In this document: piece by piece, positions 1 to 5,557 of the stretch
Layout of the letters: the number at the start of each line of letters is the position of its first letter
Position numbering within the stretch: position 1 is the first letter of the stretch
Assembly (NCBI GenBank): GCA_002382025.1
Contig: DFZB01000067.1
Location: forward strand, 1 to 6,192
DNA length: 6,192 bases
Direction of reading: 5' to 3'
Source: Patescibacteria group bacterium UBA4067
GTDB lineage: Bacteria; Patescibacteriota; Minisyncoccia; Minisyncoccales; Minisyncoccaceae
Translations under genes and position numbers: made by a program
Notes under the pieces: generated by a model
Databases searched by the model: none
Told to the model about the DNA's origin: nothing
The model's input: the letters and a program-made list of their open reading frames with translations, nothing else

Positions 1-710
1 CATTCTTTTTGATCTCTAGCAATAATAATAAAAAAAGTACCTTCAAAAAAAACTCTTCCTAGTTTTAATAGTTGAACATCGTCTCCATTAAAATTTCTTT
101 TAATTTTAATTAACTCTTTTAATTTATTTGAAAAATTGGTATCAGTCAAAATACACCCTCCACCAGGCATGGGAATATTATTAATTTTAAATTCTTTTGC
201 TAATTCTAATTGTCTTTTTCTGCTTTTACCAAAAATATCATAGAAATAATTACTTCCAAATTTCGTTTCTTCTAAAATTTTACCAGATAATGGTCTTAAT
301 ATTAATCCTTTTAATCTTGCCTTTTTTTCAATTAAATTTAATGCTTGTCTATTTTGAGAAAAAGGTCTTTGTCCTAAAACCTCTCCCGTGGCAATAAAAT
401 CATATTTTTCTTTTTTCATTATTTTCTTTGCAGTTTTTATCATTAACAAATGACAATCAACACAAGGATTCATTCCAACCCCCCTTCCATATTTAGGGTT
501 TTTAATTATCTTTAAATGATTTTTAGAAATATCAATTACTTTTAATTTAAGGCCTGTTTGTTTGATTGTTTCTAAAGATTTTTTGCAGTTAAAAAAATAA
601 CTTGAAAAACAAATAGGATCTACATTAACTCCTTGCTTCTTAAGAATTAAAATAGACAATAAAGAATCTAATCCTCCAGAAAACAATAATAATATTTTTG
701 TTTTTTTCAT
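1..710 (-). CDS. PP-loop tRNA sulfurtransferase (MnmA/ThiI-like), C-terminus cut by window edge
   Basis: The reading frame runs from ATG at 710 to the left edge without a stop; 236 residues are visible and the 3' end is missing. Residues 5-10 form the first beta strand, followed by the ATP pyrophosphatase P-loop SGGLDS (11-16), the signature of enzymes that adenylate a base before sulfur transfer. NPCVDCH (81-87) supplies a Cys pair (C83, C86), and PGGGCILTD (182-190) supplies a third Cys (C186). In E. coli MnmA the equivalent positions read NPDxxC and a catalytic Cys near residue 199, so this protein has the extra-Cys variant. GEVLGQRPFSQ (109-119) and LRPLSGK (138-144) are also typical of the COG0482-related proteins often annotated as tRNA thiouridylase. 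The likely role is cytoplasmic tRNA thiolation; the exact base modified (s2U34, s4U8 or other) cannot be decided here. Its ATG overlaps the polX stop in an ATGA, implying translational coupling as the sixth gene of the operon. There is no SD. Confidence 0.85.
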   Translation of the reverse strand, partial: MKKTKILLLFSGGLDSLLSILILKKQGVNVDPICFSSYFFNCKKSLETIKQTGLKLKVIDISKNHLKIIKNPKYGRGVGMNPCVDCHLLMIKTAKKIMKKEKYDFIATGEVLGQRPFSQNRQALNLIEKKARLKGLILRPLSGKILEETKFGSNYFYDIFGKSRKRQLELAKEFKINNIPMPGGGCILTDTNFSNKLKELIKIKRNFNGDDVQLLKLGRVFFEGTFFIIIARDQKE

Positions 711-2410
711 GTATTAATAATATCTTTTTTTTCTAACCCCGCTCTTCTTGCCTGATAAACTCCAAACTTTATATCATTTAATTCTTTAGTGTTATGAGCA
801 TCACTTCCAATTACTATCTTAACTCCCATTTTTTTTGCCATCTTTGCTAACTGATAATTTAAATCTAAACGATAAGAATTAATTTCTAAAGCAATATTCT
901 TTTCTTTTGCTTTTTTTATAATTTGTTCTATGTCAACGTTATACCCTTCTCTTTTTCCTAAAATCATTCCCGTAGGATGATTAAAAATTTTAACATAAGG
1001 GTTATCCATTGCTTTAAGTATTCTTTTTGTCATATCCTGAATATTCATTTTGAAATTAGAATGAATGCTTATAGAAACATAATCAAGAGTTTTTAATGTT
1101 TCATTTTTAATATCTAAGGTTCCGTTTTTTAAAATATCCACCTCAGAACCATGAAGAATTTTAAAATTAATTCCCTTTTCTTTAAATTCTCGATTAATTA
1201 AATCTATTTCTATTCTTTGCTCTTTTAGTCTTTTTTCATCTAAACCATTTTCTATTTTTAAAGTTTTTGTATGATCAGCAATTCCTAAAAATTCATAACC
1301 CAAACTAATTGCTTTTTCAGCCATTTGACGAATTGAGTTTTGTCCTCCATTCCAATTACTATGACAATGAAGGTCTCCTTTAATATCATTTAATTCTATT
1401 AATTTAGGTAGCTGATGTTTTTGAGCCAATTCTATTTCTTCTTCTCCTTCTCGCAGCTCTGGAGGAATCCAATCCATTTTTAATCTTTCGTATATTTCTT
1501 CTTCTGTTTCTCCTTTAATTTTTCTTCCGTTTTTAAATAATCCATACTCATTAAGCTTCAAGCCCTCTTTAATAGCAATTCTTCTTAGGGCAATATTGTG
1601 TTCTTTTGAACCAGTAAAATACTGTAAGGCTGATCCAAAAGAAGATGAAGACACTAATCGTAGGTCCATATCAAGACCTTGTTTTGTTTTAATTGATGAC
1701 TTTGTTTCTCCTTTATTAACTATTTTGACAACTTCATCCATTGAAACAAAGGTTTTCATTATTTTTTCAACTAAATATTTGTCTGAACTATCCTTAACAG
1801 AAACTAAGAAATCTATGTCTCCAACTGTTTCTTTTCTTCTTCTTACTGAACCTGCTACAGAAACTTTATCTACTCCATTCATGCTTTTAAATCTTTTTTC
1901 TATTTTTTCAACATCATCTAAAACATCTCTTAATAAAAACCTGCCTTTTGATTTTTTAAAAAACTCTACTCCTTCAAGAATATTTTTTTCTATTTTTTCT
2001 CCAAAACCAAACAACGGAGCAATTCTATGCTCTTCTGCTGCTCTAATTAAATCTTTTAAAGTTCTTATTCCTAATTCTTTATACAATCTTTTGATTCTTT
2101 TTCCGCCCAATCCCTCTATTTTGGTTAATTCGTTAACATCAACAGGCGTGGTTTTTTTTAATTCTTCAAAGTATTTAATATTTCCTGTTTTTAAATATTC
2201 TTCAATTTTTAAAGCAATACTTTCTCCGATAGCATTAATTTCTTTTAAACCCTTTATTCCTTTTTCCTTATATATTTGAGAAATATCTTCCTCTAGGTTA
2301 TCAATTGCAACAGCTGCTTGTTGATAAGCTTGAGGCTTAAAAGGAATCTCTTGAATTTCTAAAAATTCACCTATTTCAAATAATATTTGTGCCACTTCTT
2401 GATTTTTCAT
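707..2410 (-). CDS. polX: DNA polymerase/3'-5' exonuclease PolX
   Basis: A 567-residue family X DNA polymerase, full length for bacterial PolX (about 570). Residues 1-85 are the 8-kDa lyase-like domain. Helix-hairpin-helix motifs follow at about 57-72 (INAIGESIALKI), 97-112 (KIEGLGGKRI) and 133-146 (LFGFGEKIEKNI). The Pol-beta palm has GSVRR (187-191), the metal-binding pair D198/D200 in GDID, and the third Asp at D249 in MDLRLV. YFTGSKEHN (264-272) and LNEYGLF (286-292) are typical family blocks. The C-terminal PHP domain (about 344-567) carries H348/H350, D379-H380, E423, H450, H478 and D537/H539, all expected for a metal-dependent 3'-5' exonuclease. The usual Asp of the HxHxxxSDG pattern is Gly355 here. 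The likely role is gap filling in base-excision repair. Start and stop both sit in ATGA overlaps with their neighbours, so the start is well fixed. TGA as the stop fits the normal family C-terminus and argues against a recoded UGA. Confidence 0.97.
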   Translation of the reverse strand: MKNQEVAQILFEIGEFLEIQEIPFKPQAYQQAAVAIDNLEEDISQIYKEKGIKGLKEINAIGESIALKIEEYLKTGNIKYFEELKKTTPVDVNELTKIEGLGGKRIKRLYKELGIRTLKDLIRAAEEHRIAPLFGFGEKIEKNILEGVEFFKKSKGRFLLRDVLDDVEKIEKRFKSMNGVDKVSVAGSVRRRKETVGDIDFLVSVKDSSDKYLVEKIMKTFVSMDEVVKIVNKGETKSSIKTKQGLDMDLRLVSSSSFGSALQYFTGSKEHNIALRRIAIKEGLKLNEYGLFKNGRKIKGETEEEIYERLKMDWIPPELREGEEEIELAQKHQLPKLIELNDIKGDLHCHSNWNGGQNSIRQMAEKAISLGYEFLGIADHTKTLKIENGLDEKRLKEQRIEIDLINREFKEKGINFKILHGSEVDILKNGTLDIKNETLKTLDYVSISIHSNFKMNIQDMTKRILKAMDNPYVKIFNHPTGMILGKREGYNVDIEQIIKKAKEKNIALEINSYRLDLNYQLAKMAKKMGVKIVIGSDAHNTKELNDIKFGVYQARRAGLEKKDIINT

Positions 2411-3084
2411 CTTTTATCATTACTTATAATATCCTTTATGTTTGGATGAACTTGTTTCTTTTTACGGCCATTAAAAAAATCCATAATATTAGCATGTACT
2501 CCTCTAGCAGAAACTTGCATTTCTTTTCTTAAAGAGAATATAATCAAAACACTTATCAATCCAAATATTCCAGCAAAAATAAAAGAGCTTGTAAAACCAA
2601 AATTGAAAACCATATACCCACTAACAACTCCTGCTATACCTGTACCAAAGCTAAGTAAAGAATTATCCAAACTCCACTCTGAGGCTTCTTTTCCCTTGTC
2701 AATATTTCTAGTAAAAATTGCTCTCCAACCAGCAATGGCCATTGCCATTCCTGTTGCATAGAAAAATTGCAATAAATAAATATGATGAGGATATATTGCA
2801 AAAATATACCCAAAAGGGACAGTGGAAGCAATAAAAAATCCTGTTATTAAAAACAAATAATCATCTTTGTCTCCAGCATATTTATCAAGCAATGTTCCTA
2901 TTGGAAACTCTAAAGACGCTTTAGTTATCCAATATATAGCTGATGCAATTCCAACAACCAGTGCTGTTCCTCCTATAATCTTATCCACTATAAAAATTGG
3001 AAAAATAGGGGTAATTAGTCCCCAACCAGTAAAAAAAGCTATATCAGATAATATTAAATATTTAACTATTTTGTTTATTCTCAT
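2407..3084 (-). CDS. Half-size MFS-type membrane protein (six helices)
   Basis: A 225-residue protein matching only the N-terminal half of a major facilitator superfamily transporter. About six hydrophobic helices can be drawn (near 8-32, 38-60, 76-98, 100-122, 140-160 and 164-184). The helix 2-3 loop has a motif A-like sequence, PIGTLLDKYAGDKDD (61-75), the best MFS mark. The last 40 residues are polar and Lys-rich (GRKKK at 206-210) and probably cytoplasmic. A canonical MFS protein has 12 helices and about 400 residues. No second half follows: the gene ends with a TGA in an ATGA overlap with polX, so it is not split by a frameshift within the window. From memory, similar short MFS-like proteins occur in Patescibacteria. 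It may work as a homodimer; the substrate is unknown. The 5' end overlaps the upstream gene by 23 bp and has no SD, so the start is the first ATG before the conserved first helix. Confidence 0.85.
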   Translation of the reverse strand: MRINKIVKYLILSDIAFFTGWGLITPIFPIFIVDKIIGGTALVVGIASAIYWITKASLEFPIGTLLDKYAGDKDDYLFLITGFFIASTVPFGYIFAIYPHHIYLLQFFYATGMAMAIAGWRAIFTRNIDKGKEASEWSLDNSLLSFGTGIAGVVSGYMVFNFGFTSSFIFAGIFGLISVLIIFSLRKEMQVSARGVHANIMDFFNGRKKKQVHPNIKDIISNDKR

Positions 3085-4051
3085 AGGTATTATTCATTAA
3101 ATTAAATCCCATCTTAACAATATATATTAGACCGAAAGAAGACAAAACAATTTCTGCAGCTCTAATTATTAAAGTAAAAGCTGCTGCCATTGAAGCAGTT
3201 AGATTAACGGCACGAAAAGCAGCAATTTGTATTACTTCATGAGTTCCCAAAGAAGCAGGAATAGGAATCATAGCAGACAAATACGAAAATCCTAAAATTG
3301 AAAAAGAGTGTAATAGTCCAATGTTTTGCCCCAAAAAAATTATCAAAATCCAAACTCTTAATTGCATTGCGACTGCTCTTAAAAAAGAAAGCAATAATCC
3401 TTTTTTTAATGGCTTTGATTTTAAATCAAAATAATCAAAAACTTTATTTTCAACCTCAATCAATCCGCTCTCTTCTTCTTTGTATTTTTTAACAATCATA
3501 TGAACAATGCTTTTCTTTCTTAAAACCGTTGTATAAAAAAATACAAGGGCAAACAAAAAGATTAAAAAGGCTATACCAAAAACAAAAACTACTTTAGGCG
3601 GAAACAAATCAACGTTAAAAACAAACAGAAATAAACCTAAAAAAATAACTAAAAGATTAACTGTCCATTCTAAAATTCTTTCAATAATAACAGAAGGAGC
3701 TGTCCTTTTCCAGCTAAGACCTCTTTCCTTTCCCAAACCATAAATACGAAAAAACTCTCCGGCTAAAAGTATTGCGGGAAAGAGATACATTATTGAATAT
3801 CCTCCAAGATATATTTTAAACAATCTCAAAAAAGAAATATCAATTCCTTGGTCAGACAATATTTCTTTCCATCTTAAATTTCCTATTAAAGATATGATTA
3901 TTGTTAAAAGAATAATTATTCCTCCTTGCCAAAAAGTAAAAACACTAAAAACACTACCTATTTCTTCCCAACCAATCCATTTTCCAAGAAAAATAAAGGC
4001 AATAATACCAATTAAAGAAGATCCTATAATAAGAATTAATGGTTTTTTCAT
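3062..4051 (-). CDS. LPG synthase TM-region/UPF0104 family membrane protein (flippase-like)
   Basis: A 329-residue polytopic membrane protein of the lysylphosphatidylglycerol synthase transmembrane family (PF03706, COG0392). About eight hydrophobic segments are visible, beginning at residues 5-25 and 43-60. Family marks are AGEFFR (97-102) followed by SVIIERILE (120-128), the PIPASLGTHE block (263-272, usually PxPGGLGxxE), and RAAE (297-300). The cytosolic lysyl-transferase domain of MprF is absent, so this is the stand-alone membrane module, whose relatives are thought to move or flip lipids or glycolipids. The substrate cannot be inferred. It lies 37 bp downstream of the hydrolase-like gene and overlaps the MFS gene by 23 bp. 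Two other membrane-associated genes sit beside it, which suggests, but does not prove, a shared envelope role. No SD precedes the ATG; upstream bases are only A/T-rich. Confidence 0.88.
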   Translation of the reverse strand: MKKPLILIIGSSLIGIIAFIFLGKWIGWEEIGSVFSVFTFWQGGIIILLTIIISLIGNLRWKEILSDQGIDISFLRLFKIYLGGYSIMYLFPAILLAGEFFRIYGLGKERGLSWKRTAPSVIIERILEWTVNLLVIFLGLFLFVFNVDLFPPKVVFVFGIAFLIFLFALVFFYTTVLRKKSIVHMIVKKYKEEESGLIEVENKVFDYFDLKSKPLKKGLLLSFLRAVAMQLRVWILIIFLGQNIGLLHSFSILGFSYLSAMIPIPASLGTHEVIQIAAFRAVNLTASMAAAFTLIIRAAEIVLSSFGLIYIVKMGFNLMNNTYENKQNS

Positions 4052-4088
4052 TAATTAAATTGTAATACAAAAAACATCTATCTGCAAG

Positions 4089-4847
4089 CTACTTTAAATT
4101 ATTTTCAACAAAAGTAACCACATTGTCTTTTATATCTTCCCAATAATAATGATGCCCTGGAGCATCTATGGCTTCAGCTAGAGATATTCTTTTATTTAAA
4201 ATTCTTGAATAAATCCAGTTAAATGGAGTTTTTAAAAGTGACTCAATAATTTCTTTTTTATTACCAACAGTTAATACGTCGCTTCCATTGTTATCTAAAA
4301 ACAATATTTTATCATTTTGACTACTATTAGCCCAAAAAGGAGATCCTAATTCTATTGCTAAAACATTATCTGAGCTATTATTTATGTTGTTCATGGTTGC
4401 TCTTACAAATGCAGCTCCGTTAGAAAGACCTGCCATTAAAATTTTATCATTGGGGTTGTCTTCTAAAAATTCTTTTATTTGACCAGACACATACTTTGAT
4501 TGCTTAGGAAAATCAAAAAACATTTCTTTTAAATATCCTATTCTTCCCATTAGAGTTTCTTTGGTTCTATAGTAAGTAACAATTGAAACACTATAATCCA
4601 TGTCTTTAATTGTTTTTTCTAAATTATCGATTATGGGTTTAAAATCATATGCATTCTCAAGGGCAACTGTTCCAAATCCTCCTGAATTAAAAATAATAAT
4701 TACATCGCTTACCTCTCCTGCTTTTTTTAATTCTTCGGCAAACATTTTATTGTTTTCATTTAAAAAAATTAGATCAAACCAAACAAAAGAAATGATGATT
4801 AAAATAATCAAAAAGTAAAATAAATATTTTTTATTAAACTTCTTCAT
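4089..4847 (-). CDS. Membrane-anchored alpha/beta-hydrolase-like protein
   Basis: A 252-residue protein that I cannot assign to a named family. Residues 1-7 are basic, and 8-28 form one hydrophobic segment with no clear cleavage site, so it is probably a signal anchor with the rest outside the membrane. The soluble part looks like an alpha/beta hydrolase. DVIIIFNSGGFGT (48-60) resembles the first strand plus oxyanion loop, and MAGLSNGAAF (138-147) is a GxSxG nucleophile elbow with Ser142. A downstream Asp190 (in LFLDNNGSDVLT) and His232/His233 (in PGHHYYW, 230-236) are in the right order to complete a triad. The product could be an esterase, lipase or peptidase. A non-catalytic role is possible. 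The ATG lies inside the greA 3' end (14-bp overlap), which suggests coupled translation. No SD is seen. Confidence 0.75.
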   Translation of the reverse strand: MKKFNKKYLFYFLIILIIISFVWFDLIFLNENNKMFAEELKKAGEVSDVIIIFNSGGFGTVALENAYDFKPIIDNLEKTIKDMDYSVSIVTYYRTKETLMGRIGYLKEMFFDFPKQSKYVSGQIKEFLEDNPNDKILMAGLSNGAAFVRATMNNINNSSDNVLAIELGSPFWANSSQNDKILFLDNNGSDVLTVGNKKEIIESLLKTPFNWIYSRILNKRISLAEAIDAPGHHYYWEDIKDNVVTFVENNLK

Positions 4848-5292
4848 AATTTATTTTAATTATTTTGTAGTTATTATTTTGCCCTACAAAAACAACATCG
4901 CCTACTTTTTTTCCAAGTAAAGCCATTCCAATTGGAGACTCGTTGCTAATCTTTCCATCAAAAGGACTAGCTTCTAATGTCCCCACTATTTTAAATTCCT
5001 TTTCCAAAGAATAATTATCCTTAAAAACAACATTTGCACCAAGATAAATCTTGTCTCTTTCCTTTGGTGCTTTAATTATTATATAATTTTTTAGAATATT
5101 TTCCAAGTCCTCAATTCTTAAATTAATTTCTTCTAAACTATTTTGATAAAAAGCAAAATCAGGATTAATATCATCACCCTCAAAAACAGACGGAGAATCG
5201 TTTAAAAATTCTTCTTTTTGTTGTTTTTTAAGGCTTTCTAATTCTTCTTCAAGCTCTTTTAATTTTTTCTTAGTTATATAATATGTTTGCAT
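4834..5292 (-). CDS. greA: Transcription elongation factor GreA
   Basis: A 152-residue GreA/GreB family protein of normal length (E. coli GreA is 158). Residues 8-68 form the antiparallel coiled coil that enters the RNA polymerase secondary channel. Residues 82-150 are the FKBP-like domain, with the conserved SPIGMALLGKKVGDVVFV block (119-136). GreA stimulates the polymerase to cleave backtracked RNA. The tip of the coiled coil reads EGDDINPDFAFYQ (38-50) instead of the usual GDLxENAEYHAA, yet acidic residues D40, D41 and D45 remain available for metal binding. The start MQTYYIT is chosen because the frame has a stop 24 nt upstream and no other start between. No SD lies at normal distance: the nearest, AAAGGAGG at 5322-5329, is 29 nt away and serves a different frame. 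It is the first gene of the leftward operon and has a long structured leader. Confidence 0.95.
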   Translation of the reverse strand: MQTYYITKKKLKELEEELESLKKQQKEEFLNDSPSVFEGDDINPDFAFYQNSLEEINLRIEDLENILKNYIIIKAPKERDKIYLGANVVFKDNYSLEKEFKIVGTLEASPFDGKISNESPIGMALLGKKVGDVVFVGQNNNYKIIKINYEEV

Positions 5293-5312
5293 AAGCGTAT
5301 AAGAATCTGCAT
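5274..5312 (-). CDS. 12-codon upstream ORF overlapping the greA start
   Basis: ATG at 5312 opens a 12-residue frame (MQILIRLCKHII) that ends at TAA 5274-5276, overlapping the first 19 nt of greA in another frame. It is the only start in the window preceded by a near-perfect SD (AAAGGAGG, 9-nt spacing). It may serve to load ribosomes that then reinitiate at the greA ATG, which lies 16 nt before its stop codon. The peptide itself shows no recognisable motif. It could also be a chance frame next to a terminator-like hairpin. Confidence 0.35.
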   Translation of the reverse strand: MQILIRLCKHII

Positions 5313-5317
5313 ATTAA

Positions 5318-5345
5318 TAAGCCTCCTTTTTTGAAAGGAGGCTTA
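5318..5345 (-). promoter_or_regulatory. Perfect 12-bp hairpin in the greA leader (SD sequestor or degenerate terminator)
   Basis: In minus-strand RNA, TAAGCCTCCTTT (5334-5345), loop CAAA (5330-5333) and AAAGGAGGCTTA (5318-5329) form a perfect 12-bp stem with a 4-nt loop. The structure stands between two divergent genes, so it is not an ordinary end-of-gene terminator. Neither strand has a proper T-tract after it (minus TTAATATG; plus ATAGTGTAAATT). The 3' arm contains the strong SD, which makes translational sequestration the preferred reading. A weak or decayed intrinsic terminator that attenuates the leader remains possible. Confidence 0.7.
5322..5329 (-). promoter_or_regulatory. Strong Shine-Dalgarno sequence buried in a hairpin
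   Basis: On the minus strand this reads AAAGGAGG, close to the full complement of the bacterial 16S 3' end. It is 9 nt from the ATG at 5312 and 29 nt from the greA ATG. All eight bases lie in the 3' arm of the hairpin at 5318-5345, so they would be inaccessible when that hairpin forms. No other gene in the window has a comparable site. Confidence 0.6.
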
Positions 5346-5387
5346 ATAGTGTAAATTCTATTTTAGTATTATTTTAAACCCCCTTTC
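5333..5387 (-). promoter_or_regulatory. Alternative pairing (anti-sequestor) in the greA leader
   Basis: In minus-strand RNA, GAAAGGGGGTTTAA (5374-5387) can pair with TTAAGCCTCCTTTC (5333-5346) over 14 consecutive base pairs, two of them G-U, closing a 27-nt loop. The second segment is the same stretch that forms the 5' arm of the SD-burying hairpin, so the two structures exclude each other. On plus-strand RNA the two wobble pairs become A-C mismatches, which favours function in the leftward transcript. No folding energy was computed. Confidence 0.5.
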
Positions 5388-5470
5388 TTGATTGTCATAA
5401 AGACACTTAAACATACCAATGTATTTTTGGCACAAATAAACTTATAAATTGTCTTTATGTTTGGGTTCAT
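5369..5470 (-). CDS. Possible 33-residue leader peptide ORF
   Basis: ATG at 5470 lies only about 7 nt after the predicted transcription start of the greA operon and opens a 33-codon frame ending at TAA 5369-5371. The product starts MNPNIKTIYK and ends FMTIKKGGLK, has two Cys, a short hydrophobic middle and a basic net charge. I recognise no family. There is no SD, but the operon genes also lack SDs, and the start could be near-leaderless. Its last codons (Lys-Lys-Gly-Gly-Leu) coincide with segment 1 of the alternative pairing, as expected of an attenuation leader ORF. A chance frame is quite possible, and its codon use cannot be tested at this length. Confidence 0.3.
   Translation of the reverse strand: MNPNIKTIYKFICAKNTLVCLSVFMTIKKGGLK
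5371..5398 (-). promoter_or_regulatory. Weaker second candidate promoter inside the greA leader
   Basis: On the minus strand ATGACA (5393-5398), a 16-bp spacer and TAAAAT (5371-5376) each match the sigma70 consensus at five of six positions. Initiation near 5364 would give a leader of about 72 nt that keeps the SD-burying hairpin but lacks segment 1. In so AT-rich a region such matches arise easily, so this is tentative. Confidence 0.25.
5396..5459 (-). repeat. 10-bp inverted repeat with inner stem in the greA leader
   Basis: CATAAAGACA and its exact complement TGTCTTTATG lie at 5450-5459 and 5396-5405, 44 nt apart. Inside, minus-strand GTGCCAA (5427-5433) can pair with TTGGTAT (5413-5419) around a 7-nt loop, with two G-U pairs that become A-C mismatches on the plus strand. 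A folded leader RNA on the minus strand is therefore more likely than a DNA operator, though an operator is not excluded. The element lies wholly inside the possible 33-codon ORF. Confidence 0.45.
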
Positions 5471-5483
5471 AATCTATACTACA

Positions 5484-5512
5484 ATACTATAAAATTAATG
5501 TTTTTTTGTCAA
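5484..5512 (-). promoter_or_regulatory. Sigma70-type promoter of the greA operon
   Basis: On the minus strand TTGACA (5507-5512, perfect -35) is followed by a 17-bp spacer and TAGTAT (5484-5489, four of six -10 matches). An overlapping TATAGT with a 15-bp spacer is an alternative -10. Transcription would begin near 5477, giving a leader of about 185 nt before greA. It is back-to-back with the mltG promoter. Confidence 0.65.
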
Positions 5513-5520
5513 TGATGCAA

Positions 5521-5549
5521 TTGACCAATTTGATTTTCTTTAATAGAAT
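5521..5549 (+). promoter_or_regulatory. Sigma70-type promoter of mltG
   Basis: TTGACC (5521-5526), an exactly 17-bp spacer and TAGAAT (5544-5549) each match consensus at five of six positions. The expected start is near 5556, only about 2 nt before the mltG ATG at 5558, so the mRNA should be leaderless or nearly so. Its -35 box is 8 bp from the -35 box of the opposite promoter, so the two polymerases may compete. Confidence 0.65.
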
Positions 5550-5557
5550 GGTTTTAT

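Noticed and set aside
197..397. Plus-strand frame of 66 codons
   Set aside because: It is antisense to the PP-loop gene, whose motifs (NPCVDCH, PGGGC) are clear. The hydrophobic product simply reflects T-rich sequence.
1596..2279. Long plus-strand frame of 227 codons
   Set aside because: It lies wholly antisense to the conserved polX coding sequence, its product is Ser/Leu/Phe-rich without a motif, and it is best seen as a shadow of A-rich codons.
2407..2410. Possible UGA recoding (Gly), as in some Patescibacteria
   Set aside because: TGA ends both the MFS gene and polX exactly in ATGA overlaps and at the normal PolX C-terminus. No in-frame TGA occurs within any recognised gene.
2634..2831. 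Second minus-strand frame inside the MFS gene
   Set aside because: It is an out-of-frame overlap with the motif A-bearing MFS frame. A frameshifted second half of the transporter would lie downstream of it, not inside it.
4052..4088. Promoter or terminator in the only gap within the operon
   Set aside because: The 37 bp are A/T-rich with no hairpin and no convincing -35/-10 pair.
5318..5345. Ordinary bidirectional intrinsic terminator
   Set aside because: The flanking genes diverge from it and neither side has a T-tract. A leader attenuator is kept as a secondary possibility.
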